A DNA stretch of 59,776 nucleotides from Robertmurraya massiliosenegalensis JC6 (GTDB taxonomy: Bacteria > Bacillota > Bacilli > Bacillales > Cytobacillaceae): the NCBI RefSeq assembly GCF_000311725.1, contig NZ_HE978514.1, positions 428,840-488,615 on the forward strand. Direction: 5' to 3'. A model generated the notes under the pieces. The model had not been told where the DNA came from. It saw nothing but the letters and a program-made list of their open reading frames with translations, and ran no database searches. Both the position numbers and the translations under genes were made by a program. Positions 30,574 through 38,094 of this stretch are shown here, piece by piece. How positions within the stretch are numbered: position 1 is the stretch's first letter; each line of letters opens with the position of its first letter.

Positions 30574-31548
30574 TTATACATTTACTCCAATCGGGCGATC
30601 TGCTGGCTCCTCTTCCTTATTGACAACCGGCTTTTTCGACCAATAGGTTGCAAGAATCGGTCCGGAAATATTATGCCATGCGGCGGCTAGCACGCTTGGG
30701 AGTGCCGCTAATGGGCCGAAATGTGCTGTTGCGAGTGCGACGCCTAATCCGGAGTTCTGCATGCCAACTTCAATGGCAATGGCACGGCGATTGACTTCAT
30801 CCTGCTTAAGCATTTTTCCTGCAAAATAGCCGAGTAGCAGTCCAAATCCATTATGAAGCATGACTGCAGTAAAGATGAGAAGTCCGGATGTGGCAATCGT
30901 TGCTGAATTGCCTGAGACAACTGCGGCTACAATTGTAATAATGGCGGCAACTGAAATAAGAGGTAATACCCGCAGACTCTTTTCCACTGCAACAGGGAAA
31001 AATCGTTTAATGATTAAACCTAAAACAATTGGAACGATGATGACCTGCACAATTGACATAAACATCGAAACCGCATCAACTGGCATCCATTGACCTGCAA
31101 GTAATAGGAGAATCAATGGCGTCATGATCGGTGCAAGTAAAGTTGAAATGGATGTCATTGCGATCGACAAAGGCACATTTCCTTTTGCCAGATAGACCAT
31201 CACATTAGAAGCTGTTCCCCCAGGTACACAACCAAGCAACACCAGTCCTGCTGCTAGTTCTGCCGGTAAGTTCATCAATTTTGCAATGGCAAAAGCAACC
31301 AGTGGCATGATAATGTATTGCGCACATACCCCGATTATGACAGGTAGAGGTTTCGTCAAGACGATTTTAAAATCTACCGCCTTCAATGTAAGTCCCATTC
31401 CGAACATGACAACCCCGAGTAAGATCGTGATATAGCCCCCTAACCCTAAGAATGGTTCCGGGAACATGAAGGCAATAATGGACATTATGATCACCCAAAC
31501 AGCAAAATATTTTCCTGCAATCGTACTAACCGCTTCCAATACCTTCAT
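30574..31548 (-). CDS. Bile acid:sodium symporter (BASS) family transporter
   Basis: A 324-residue protein with about ten membrane helices. Conserved family segments include GLTLKAVDFKIVLTKP, GCVPGGTASNVMVYLAKGNVPLSIAMTSISTLLAP and EVGMQNSGLGVALATAHFGP. Bacterial members move organic anions such as pantoate or keto acids. It lies four bases after the stop of a GlcD-type oxidase and shares its transcript, so uptake of a 2-hydroxy acid or its product is plausible inference. The ribosome site is weak, consistent with coupling to the upstream gene. Confidence 0.9.
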   Translation of the reverse strand: MKVLEAVSTIAGKYFAVWVIIMSIIAFMFPEPFLGLGGYITILLGVVMFGMGLTLKAVDFKIVLTKPLPVIIGVCAQYIIMPLVAFAIAKLMNLPAELAAGLVLLGCVPGGTASNVMVYLAKGNVPLSIAMTSISTLLAPIMTPLILLLLAGQWMPVDAVSMFMSIVQVIIVPIVLGLIIKRFFPVAVEKSLRVLPLISVAAIITIVAAVVSGNSATIATSGLLIFTAVMLHNGFGLLLGYFAGKMLKQDEVNRRAIAIEVGMQNSGLGVALATAHFGPLAALPSVLAAAWHNISGPILATYWSKKPVVNKEEEPADRPIGVNV

Positions 31549-31552
31549 CTCA

Positions 31553-32944
31553 TCACACTCTTTCTTTTGTCTTTATAATTTTATTGGGATTAAAAAGATT
31601 ATCTGGATCAAGCGCTTGTTTTATTTTTTCCATAACTTGAAGAGCTTGCCCGTGTTCTTTTTGCTGATATTTCTGCTTTCCAACCCCTACTCCATGCTCT
31701 CCTGTACATGTTCCACCTCGTTTGAGGGCATAAAGGACAATTTGTTCATTGAACTTTTCAGCACGGGCAACCTCATCTGGATTGCCCATATCGATCATCA
31801 GGAGAACATGATAATTCCCGTCGCCCACATGGCCGAGGATTCCTCCATTAAGTCCTAACGCATCTACCGCCTCCCTAGCATGACTTATCGCATCAGAAAG
31901 TTCCGAAATGGGAAGACATACATCTGTCACCATCATTTTCTTTCCAGGATGGCCGTGAATATAGGCATATGCAAGATTATGTCGCGCTTCCCACAATCGA
32001 TTTCTTGCTGCTGTGTCTGTTTCAAATTCAATATCAAGGCAATGATGTTCTTTGACAATTTCTCTTGTGAACGCCACATCCTGTTTCAAGCCAGCTTCAT
32101 TACCATGAAACTCCAAAAAGAGGGTTGGGCTTTCCTTATAGCTTGTGTCACTAAAATCATTTACTTGTTTCATGGATGTCTCATCAACAAGTTCCACCCT
32201 GGCAATCGGAACACCTGCCTGCAAAATCGAAACAACTGCTTCGACCGCATTATTTAATGTTGGAAAAGAAGCTCTTGCCGCCATGATATGTTCAGGAATC
32301 CCATATACTTTTAATGTTAGTTCTGTAAAGCAGCCTAACGTTCCTTCTGAACCAACGAATAGCCCATTCAAATGGTAACCAGATGATGACTTAGCCGCTA
32401 GATTGCCTGTATGGATAATCTCTCCATCTGCCAACACGACTTCAAGATCACGTACTTGATCTCGCATTACTCCATATTTGACGGAAGTCGTTCCACTGGC
32501 ATTCGTTGCCGCCATGCCACCAAGCGTTGCATCAGCCCCCGGATCGACTGAGAAAAAAAGCCCATACTTTTTTAATCCTTTGTTCAACTGCGTACGAGTC
32601 ACTCCAGGCTGTACCCGAACAAGAAAATCACTTTCACGTACTTCTAAAATATGATTCATCCGTGAAAAATCAATTGTAATACCGTTTTCATATGGGATAA
32701 CATGCCCTTCCAAACTGGATCCTAAGCCAAAAGGTACGACTGGAATCTTATAGTTATTTGCTAGCTTCACAACTTCACTAACTTGCTTTGTTGTTTCTGG
32801 AAATACAACAAGATCAGGCAAACACTCCTCATGGTATGATTCATCTCTGCCATGCAATTCTCTAACTGTCTGATTTTCTGTTACCTGCTCCTCAGAAAGA
32901 ACCTCTTTTAAAGCGTTTACAAAATTTACAGTATCTGTTCCCAT
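31553..32944 (-). CDS. glcD: FAD-binding 2-hydroxyacid oxidase, GlcD/D-lactate dehydrogenase type
   Basis: A 463-residue PCMH-type flavoprotein. The N-terminal FAD domain has VVPFGLGSSLEGHVIP and GADATLGGMAATNASGTTSVKYG; the C-terminal substrate domain has GHVGDGNYHVLL and the conserved CTGEHGVGVGK. It would oxidise glycolate or D-lactate-like 2-hydroxy acids. No glcE or glcF subunits are adjacent, so a single-subunit D-lactate dehydrogenase-like role is possible. First gene of a two-gene operon with the BASS transporter, divergent from a GntR/FCD regulator. Confidence 0.88.
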   Translation of the reverse strand: MGTDTVNFVNALKEVLSEEQVTENQTVRELHGRDESYHEECLPDLVVFPETTKQVSEVVKLANNYKIPVVPFGLGSSLEGHVIPYENGITIDFSRMNHILEVRESDFLVRVQPGVTRTQLNKGLKKYGLFFSVDPGADATLGGMAATNASGTTSVKYGVMRDQVRDLEVVLADGEIIHTGNLAAKSSSGYHLNGLFVGSEGTLGCFTELTLKVYGIPEHIMAARASFPTLNNAVEAVVSILQAGVPIARVELVDETSMKQVNDFSDTSYKESPTLFLEFHGNEAGLKQDVAFTREIVKEHHCLDIEFETDTAARNRLWEARHNLAYAYIHGHPGKKMMVTDVCLPISELSDAISHAREAVDALGLNGGILGHVGDGNYHVLLMIDMGNPDEVARAEKFNEQIVLYALKRGGTCTGEHGVGVGKQKYQQKEHGQALQVMEKIKQALDPDNLFNPNKIIKTKERV

Positions 32945-32972
32945 CCTATGCTCCTTCTTTCTTCTGAAAAAA

Positions 32973-33006
32973 ATTGGTTAGACCAATTGAATAATTGGTC
33001 CGACAA
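32973..33006. promoter_or_regulatory. Two GntR/FCD-type operators between glcD and the regulator
   Basis: ATTGGTTAGACCAAT (32973-32987) is a palindrome of the TTGGTnnnACCAA class used by FadR/GlcC/PdhR/LutR-like regulators. A second copy, TTGGTCCGACAA (32995-33006), lies about 20 bp away on the same helix face. They sit just upstream of glcD and are the likely target of the divergent regulator. Confidence 0.8.
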
Positions 33007-33144
33007 GTTACATCAATTATACTAACTTATCAGAAAAATTCAATAATTTTATTTTATGATTCTTTAAATCTTGCTTCATCGATTTGAGATTTGATACATT
33101 TAGAGCAGTTTAGCGCAAGCTATTTAGAAATGAGGTAACGGGAA

Positions 33145-33855
33145 ATGGCAGAGAAGAAAAAGGCTTACCTAGTTTTAGTAGATAAAATATCAAAATACTA
33201 TTTGGCAGGAAATCATAAATCGGGTGAACGACTACCTTCAGAAAGAAAGTTAGCCAGCCATTTCAATGTCAGCCGAACAACGATTAGAGAAGCTCTAAGA
33301 ACTTTGGAACAAAATGGGCTTATTGAAATTCGACCTGGAGGGGGAAGTTACATTAAAGTAGCTGACTTCCAATCGAAAAAAGAAGAGTTTATTACAACAA
33401 TTAAATTTGAAAATCCACGCGTTTTCGAAATGCTCGAATTAAGACGTGCATTAGAAGTCGAATCTGCCTTCCTTGCAGCAATGCGCGCCACTTCAGTAGA
33501 TCTAGAAATACTTCATACAGCTTTGAATCAGTTGACAATGGCCCAGAGGAATCCTGTGCTTGGGCTAAAAGCAGACCTTGATTTTCATATTGGAATAGCC
33601 AAGGCCACCCATAACTCTATTTTTATAGAATTAATTGATACTCTCAGAGGACATATGGAAGACACGATTAAGGTAACTCAGAAACATCGCTTTAAAGACC
33701 CGTCACGTTATGCTGATACATTGGAGGAACATAAGCAGATTTACCTTGCGATCGCATCCGGAAATGCTAATCAGGCAAAGGAATTGATGGAGGGCCATAT
33801 TACAAAGATCAGAGCAGAGTTGGCGGAATCGATGGTGGTTGATATGTGCGACTAA
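33145..33855 (+). CDS. GntR-family regulator with FCD ligand-binding domain (LutR/GlcC-like)
   Basis: A 236-residue regulator. The N-terminal winged helix reads GERLPSERKLASHFNVSRTTIREALRTLEQNGLIEIRPGGGSYI; the C-terminal FCD helical domain has the metal/ligand residues in DLDFHIGIAKATHN and EEHKQIYLAIASGN, EGHI. Such regulators respond to 2-hydroxy or keto acids such as lactate, glycolate or pyruvate, matching the divergent glcD-transporter operon. GAGGTAACGGGA precedes the ATG. Confidence 0.92.
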   Translation: MAEKKKAYLVLVDKISKYYLAGNHKSGERLPSERKLASHFNVSRTTIREALRTLEQNGLIEIRPGGGSYIKVADFQSKKEEFITTIKFENPRVFEMLELRRALEVESAFLAAMRATSVDLEILHTALNQLTMAQRNPVLGLKADLDFHIGIAKATHNSIFIELIDTLRGHMEDTIKVTQKHRFKDPSRYADTLEEHKQIYLAIASGNANQAKELMEGHITKIRAELAESMVVDMCD

Positions 33856-33979
33856 AGAAAAACAAAGTTGATTTCATATAAAATTTCAAAAAATGCGAAC
33901 ATATGTGCTATAATTTATTCTATAATAGTTTGACAATTCAAGGATGGTTGGCTCACTCCTACAGAAAGGGGTGATGCCT

Positions 33980-34063
33980 GTGACAGTATTTGAAACACTA
34001 ATGTTTGCCGTAACATTCGCAGCATTAATCATAACAATACTCTCATTCAGTCATAAAAAATAA
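33980..34063 (+). CDS. Holin-like type I toxin peptide (TxpA/Fst-like)
   Basis: A 27-residue hydrophobic peptide, too short for usual gene calling: MTVFETLMFAVTF..., with one membrane helix and a SFSHKK tail. This is the putative holin-like toxin family of Bacillus/Enterococcus. The GTG at 33980 has AAAGGGG eight bases upstream; an ATG at 33974 would lie too close to that site. TATAAT boxes lie at 33909 and 33921. The mRNA is followed by a terminator at 34140-34177 and overlapped by a divergent antisense RNA promoter, the layout of a type I toxin-antitoxin module. Confidence 0.85.
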   Translation: MTVFETLMFAVTFAALIITILSFSHKK

Positions 34064-34193
34064 CCCATCATTGAGTTAGCCGCTCAGATGGGTTACTTCT
34101 ACCACTGTAGCCAGCCCCTTGAAGAGACCGACTATTATGTTGGCTACTTGATGTCGGGGCATCAGGTAGTCTTTTTTAAACTTCATACTAATT
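34056..34193 (-). ncRNA. Probable antisense RNA antitoxin
   Basis: On the minus strand a promoter with TTGTTA (34223-34228), 17-bp spacer and TATAAT (34200-34205) would start RNA near 34193. The RNA has a 5' hairpin CTACCTGATG...CATCAAGTAG and ends at a terminator with stem AACCCATC/GATGGGTT followed by ATTTTTT (34056-34095). It is complementary to the 3' part of the toxin mRNA. Confidence 0.8.
34140..34177 (+). terminator. Terminator of the toxin mRNA
   Basis: GGCTACTTGATG and CATCAGGTAGTC pair around a TCGGGG loop and run into TTTTTT on the plus strand. Confidence 0.85.
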
Positions 34194-34199
34194 ACCTAA

Positions 34200-34228
34200 A
34201 TTATACAGAACTTTTCTTGGTTTAACAA
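34200..34228 (-). promoter_or_regulatory. Sigma-A-type promoter of the antisense RNA
   Basis: The minus strand reads TTGTTA, 17 bases, TATAAT: near-perfect -35 and -10 elements with ideal spacing. Confidence 0.85.
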
Positions 34229-34509
34229 GGAACTTATAACTCTTGCACTACACAGAGTTGAAACCTGAAATCTCTACTTCATATACGTTGATGCCTAGTG
34301 GATAGTGATTTTTCGCTACTCTTGCAGATTTTAAAGTACTCATCTACTGAAACATAACCCTTCCGATAAGATTCACTGGCATCCACTTCCTTAACTAGAT
34401 AACGTTACTTGGATATTAACACATCCTAGAGTGATTAAAGGATGCTTACTTTATCTGAGTTTCACTTCGTATCATTGCTACTATTGCTGTTTTAGATAGA
34501 TACGAATTT
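34229..34509. other. Non-coding stretch between the toxin module and the EcsC gene
   Basis: About 280 bases downstream of the EcsC-family gene. No ORF with ribosome site, no terminator-like hairpin and no recognisable element seen. Confidence 0.4.
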
Positions 34510-35313
34510 CTATTTTAGTGCATGAAGCTTTTCGTTAATGCGGCGTTTTTTATAAAGCATTTTTCCTGTTTCTCCAATATCATGAATCATCGATTTATTA
34601 ATAAAAGAACCGAAGATCATGCCTGCAATTGGAATCATTTGAAATAGCTTTTTCCAGCCAAAATTATCTCGGTAAGTCATGATGACTTCTCTCCAGCCTT
34701 GAATTTGCGATAACGTTTCATCTTTTGTTTCTAGTTCAGGATCTGAATAAGCCGAAAGCTCCTTTAACACCGCTTGCTTTCCAACGATGTCTGAAGACGT
34801 AAATTGTAGGCATTTCACGATAAAAATACGTTCCTTTTTATCATTTGGGTCATATCCATAAGCAATGGCAATTTCCTGAAGTGTTTTAAGAGAGATTCCT
34901 AAAAGGAGTGGAATATCAATCGACAGTGTAAAGATTCCACCTATTCCAGTTGTTGCTCCTTGTGTCATGGCAATGTTCTTTCTTGAATGAATCAATTCAT
35001 CGCTCACTTCATCCATCATCACGATCGGTAATTCTGAAATCGTTTCTAAAGAAATATCCTCAACACCTGTTTTCTGTACATACTTTTTAATAATGCCTTT
35101 TTCATTCGTCAAATAACGCCCGCCTGTCTGTAAATAGCTTCCCAATTCATCAAGGGCTTGTCCTATTTTTTTGTGAATGAACTGTGGTGTAAGACGGTCA
35201 AGGAGTTTAAAGGGGAGACGACCTAGCCTCTCCCAAATCCATAGACCCTTTTGTTCTTCCTCCCACTTTTGTATGGCCTCTAATTCTTTTATGAGCTGAT
35301 CTTTTGAATCCAT
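34510..35313 (-). CDS. EcsC-family protein
   Basis: A 267-residue protein with the EcsC family pattern: an amphipathic N-terminus (WEEEQKGLWIWERLGRLPFKLLDRLTPQF), a Gly-rich hydrophobic centre (MTQGATTGIGGIFTLSIDIPLLLGISLKTLQEIAIAYGYD) and a hydrophobic C-terminal part (PIAGMIFGSFINKSMI). EcsC proteins accompany ABC transporters or act alone; biochemical role is unknown. It starts three bases after the stop of a YrzF-like kinase gene and so belongs to the same transcript. Confidence 0.88.
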   Translation of the reverse strand: MDSKDQLIKELEAIQKWEEEQKGLWIWERLGRLPFKLLDRLTPQFIHKKIGQALDELGSYLQTGGRYLTNEKGIIKKYVQKTGVEDISLETISELPIVMMDEVSDELIHSRKNIAMTQGATTGIGGIFTLSIDIPLLLGISLKTLQEIAIAYGYDPNDKKERIFIVKCLQFTSSDIVGKQAVLKELSAYSDPELETKDETLSQIQGWREVIMTYRDNFGWKKLFQMIPIAGMIFGSFINKSMIHDIGETGKMLYKKRRINEKLHALK

Positions 35314-35316
35314 TCT

Positions 35317-36000
35317 CTACTCTCCCTTAGTATCTTTTATTCGAAATAATCTTATCAACTTTTGCACAAATTCTTGAAAATCAAACGGACTGTCCTGCTT
35401 CTGGTTATACCATTTTCTCACCGTTTCGATAAGCCACAAAGGAACTTCCTTTCCATCTATTAAATCATAGTGCTCTTCATAGCCCTTTTTTAAATAGGTC
35501 CAGCGGTGGTCATTTCCTTCCTTTAGGTACTCGGAAACATCCAGAAGCTTCCCTCTTCCTTCATGTAAAAGAATATTTTTCAAATGAATATCTCTTGGAT
35601 TCAATCCTTTTGAAATCGCATAGGCACGAGCTTCTTCTACGTCCGCAATCACTTGTCTTGGGATATGAATCCCTTTTAATAGACAATCGTAAAGAGTAAT
35701 CCCTTTTTCATAGCTTAAAATAAGAAAATTACTACCTTTCCCATAATAAATCGGAAAATAGGGAGATTCACCGAGCCGTTCATATACTTGCTTCTCCCTT
35801 TCCATTGTTTCTAGCTTATCCGCACTAAATACCTTATACACATATTGTGTATCCCCTTCGATATGGAATACGGCTGCATCTGTCCCGACCCCTACACATT
35901 TTAATAGGTCGGAATCCCCTTTTACCGTCACAGGGTTATTATTCTTTGAAGATTGCACTTGAATATCCTTTACTACGTTCTCAATGTTATGATTCTTCAA
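35317..36000 (-). CDS. YrzF-like serine/threonine protein kinase
   Basis: A 227-residue small kinase. Visible elements are a Gly loop-like GVGTDAAVFHI, the ATP-binding Lys56 (YVYKVF), catalytic loop PRDIHLKNILL with Asp137 and Asn142, and metal-binding Asp154 (LLDVSE in place of DFG). It resembles the putative kinase YrzF of B. subtilis, whose targets are unclear. TTG start, with AGAGGTG five bases upstream. It is upstream of an EcsC gene and about 400 bp downstream of a Mn riboswitch, so its expression may respond to manganese. Confidence 0.85.
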   Translation of the reverse strand: MKNHNIENVVKDIQVQSSKNNNPVTVKGDSDLLKCVGVGTDAAVFHIEGDTQYVYKVFSADKLETMEREKQVYERLGESPYFPIYYGKGSNFLILSYEKGITLYDCLLKGIHIPRQVIADVEEARAYAISKGLNPRDIHLKNILLHEGRGKLLDVSEYLKEGNDHRWTYLKKGYEEHYDLIDGKEVPLWLIETVRKWYNQKQDSPFDFQEFVQKLIRLFRIKDTKGE

Positions 36001-36122
36001 ATTTTCACCTCTAAATTGGTTTTCGTTTAAGTAGGTATGAACTCTTCCATTCTCTCATTTCACAAACTTATGGACTGATGCCCATAATTAGTTTATTAGT
36101 TGATCGAATTTTTAGTGACGTT

Positions 36123-36284
36123 TCATTTATGCGATTGGTGAACGGGTGTCGACACTAAAGATGAAATAGCAATACTTCTCGGTGGGTAGTGCACCTCTAG
36201 CGTAATCATGCTCACGACGAATAATTTGATGGTGACAATAAATGTTACGAACAAAGATAATCTCCTATGATCATCACGGTCCAT
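36123..36284 (-). CDS. Small hydrophobic ORF downstream of the Mn riboswitch
   Basis: A 53-residue ORF from ATG 36284, preceded by GAGGAG about 12 bases upstream. It starts MDRDDHRRLSLFVTFIVTIK and contains one hydrophobic stretch (about residues 9-30), then a polar tail. I do not recognise it. It is the first ORF after a yybP-ykoY riboswitch and its terminator, so it could be a manganese-responsive membrane peptide or the remnant of a larger exporter gene. Confidence 0.45.
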   Translation of the reverse strand: MDRDDHRRLSLFVTFIVTIKLFVVSMITLEVHYPPRSIAISSLVSTPVHQSHK

Positions 36285-36332
36285 TAAAAATGACTTCTCC
36301 TCTTTCTTGCATAGATTTTTCCAAATAAAAAC

Positions 36333-36366
36333 AAAAAGACCTTCACCATATGATTGGTAAAGGTCT
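36333..36366 (-). terminator. Riboswitch expression-platform terminator
   Basis: On the minus strand GACCTTTACCA pairs with TGGTGAAGGTC around ATCATA, followed by TTTTTG. A competing antiterminator can form because GGTAAAGGT (about 36384-36392) is complementary to the ACCTTTACC arm. Confidence 0.9.
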
Positions 36367-36397
36367 TGAATTCCAATTTATATTACCTTTACCGAAT

Positions 36398-36492
36398 GGC
36401 AAAGGTCTCGCAAACAACTTTCGTTGCCAGTTAAGCCGGTGATCACATGATCACGTAATGACGACATAACTGTTAGCTACTCCCCTTTGGAG
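36398..36492 (-). ncRNA. yybP-ykoY manganese riboswitch
   Basis: The minus strand has the family hallmarks: CAAAGGGGAGTAGC at the 5' side of the four-way junction, an internal region with ACCGGC, and the 3' strand TTGCGAGACCTTTGCC closing P1. A terminator/antiterminator follows. These RNAs sense Mn2+ and usually switch on Mn exporters such as TerC, GDT1/TMEM165 or MntP families. Confidence 0.93.
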
Positions 36493-36499
36493 TATTTAA

Positions 36500-36881
36500 C
36501 TTTTACATGTGTACAATCCTAACTCTAAGACTGTACATATATCATACTATGGATTTATCCTTGGCGTCAATATTCTAAGTATTGGATCAGTTTATGAAAT
36601 ATATGAATAGGAGAAATGAAAGTCCCTCTCGTTATCAGCAATGAATTGATTCGTATGAATTATAAATTGATTATATCAAAACCAAGTATGCTTGTATTTC
36701 GAAACTTGACTAGACGTTTGTCAAACCGATACTTTTCATTTAGCTGATCTACCATGACTCTTTAGTTCGGAAAGCATGCTTAGTTTATTATCATTAAGTA
36801 GCTATTTAATGACAATTGTAACTACTAACAAAAATAGAATTTGTCATACTAAAGGTAATGATAACAGAAAGGATGAACAAT
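36500..36881. other. Divergent promoter region between riboswitch and ABC pseudogene
   Basis: About 380 AT-rich bases. It should contain the leftward promoter of the riboswitch transcript and the rightward promoter of the ABC ATPase. No other gene is evident. Confidence 0.45.
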
Positions 36882-37960
36882 ATGTCAATTGCTTCTATGC
36901 ACGGTATTGTCAAACGTTATGGCTCCCATGTTGTGCTAGACTATATAGATTTAGATATTTATGAAGGGGAAATCATTGGGTTACTTGGCCCAAATGGGGC
37001 TGGTAAAACAACGCTAATTCAAGCTTTAACTGGAATGACCCCTATTGAAAGAGGAAAAATCAAGCTGTTTGGGCAGTCAAAAAGTCCTTTCTCCAATCAA
37101 ATCAAGGAAAAAATTGGGCTTGTTACACAGGAGATTACAGTATTTGAAGAATTAACTGCAAAGGAAAACTTACAATTTTTTGCCGGAGTCTATGGACTAA
37201 AAGGAGAAGAGAAGAGAAGAGAAAAAGAGTAGAAGAAGCATTGGATTTTGTTGGCTTAACAGATAGCGGTAGGAAGAAGCCCAGCAAATTTTCAGGTGGA
37301 ATGAAGCGAAGATTGAATATTGCTTGTTCACTGACACATCGGCCTAAGTTTCTAATCATGGATGAACCAACCGTTGGCATCGATCCACAATCAAGAAATT
37401 ATATTTTAGAAGCGGTAAAAACATTGAGAGACAGTGGTACAACGATTTTATATACAACCCACTATATGGAAGAAGTTCAATCCATTGCTTCTAGAGTGGT
37501 CATTATGGACCAAGGTCAAATCATTAAAGAAGGTAAAGTAGATGAACTAATTCAAACGGTACAGCACGAAGAAAAAGTGAAAATTGATGTGACTGATCCT
37601 GAAAGAGTCCCCATTAACAGCTTAGAGAAGATCGCTGGAGTGAAAAAGGTTGTCGTATCTGGAAGCCAAATCACCATTACCCAGCAAATCAGGGCGTTAC
37701 AAACAGGCTCAACGGTCTTAGATGCAGATGTTTTAAAAACAATCATGGAACCAGACAAAGAAGCGATGGAAGGCCTAACAAAGCGAGAATCTGATATTGT
37801 GGAATTAGTCGCCCAAGGTCTTTCAAACAAAGAAATAGCAGAACAACTCTTCCTAAGTGTAGGTACTATCCGCAATACACTATCTGTCATTCTAGATAAA
37901 TTAGAGTTCCGTGATCGGACACAACTGGCGATTTATTATTGGCAAAGAAAACAAATATGA
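36882..37960 (+). pseudogene. Frameshifted ABC transporter ATPase fused to a LuxR-type HTH domain
   Basis: From ATG 36882 (GAAAGGA upstream) the reading frame gives an ABC ATPase with Walker A GPNGAGKT and a Q-loop, then stops at 37230 in a purine-rich GAAGAGAAGAGAAAAAGAG tract. Shifting by -1 restores RVEEALDFVGLTDSG, signature FSGGMKRRL and Walker B LIMDEPTVGIDP. After about residue 270 the sequence changes to IRALQTGSTVLDADVLKTIME and LTKRESDIVELVAQGLSNKEIAEQLFLSVGTIRNTLS, a NarL/LuxR-type effector domain as in response regulators. Likely an indel plus a deletion that joined the ATPase to a downstream regulator, removing permease and kinase genes. Confidence 0.85.
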
Positions 37961-38001
37961 GAAGCTTATTTATCACACACTAAGTCATAAACAAGCTTCT
38001 C
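37959..38001 (+). terminator. Hairpin after the ABC-LuxR pseudogene
   Basis: GAGAAGCTT and AAGCTTCTC form a nine-bp stem around a 25-base loop overlapping the stop codon; no U run follows, so function as a terminator is uncertain. Confidence 0.4.
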
Positions 38002-38094
38002 ATTCATCGCCCACTCACCTTAACGCTTGTACACATTATCACTCGAACTACTCTACGAAGAAGTTTTTACTTCAGTCTCTCGTTCTTTCATATG

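Noticed and set aside
37205-37240. Programmed -1 frameshift in the ABC ATPase
   Set aside because: The tract has no standard slippery heptamer in the right frame, and the downstream fusion shows the locus is degraded; an indel is simpler.
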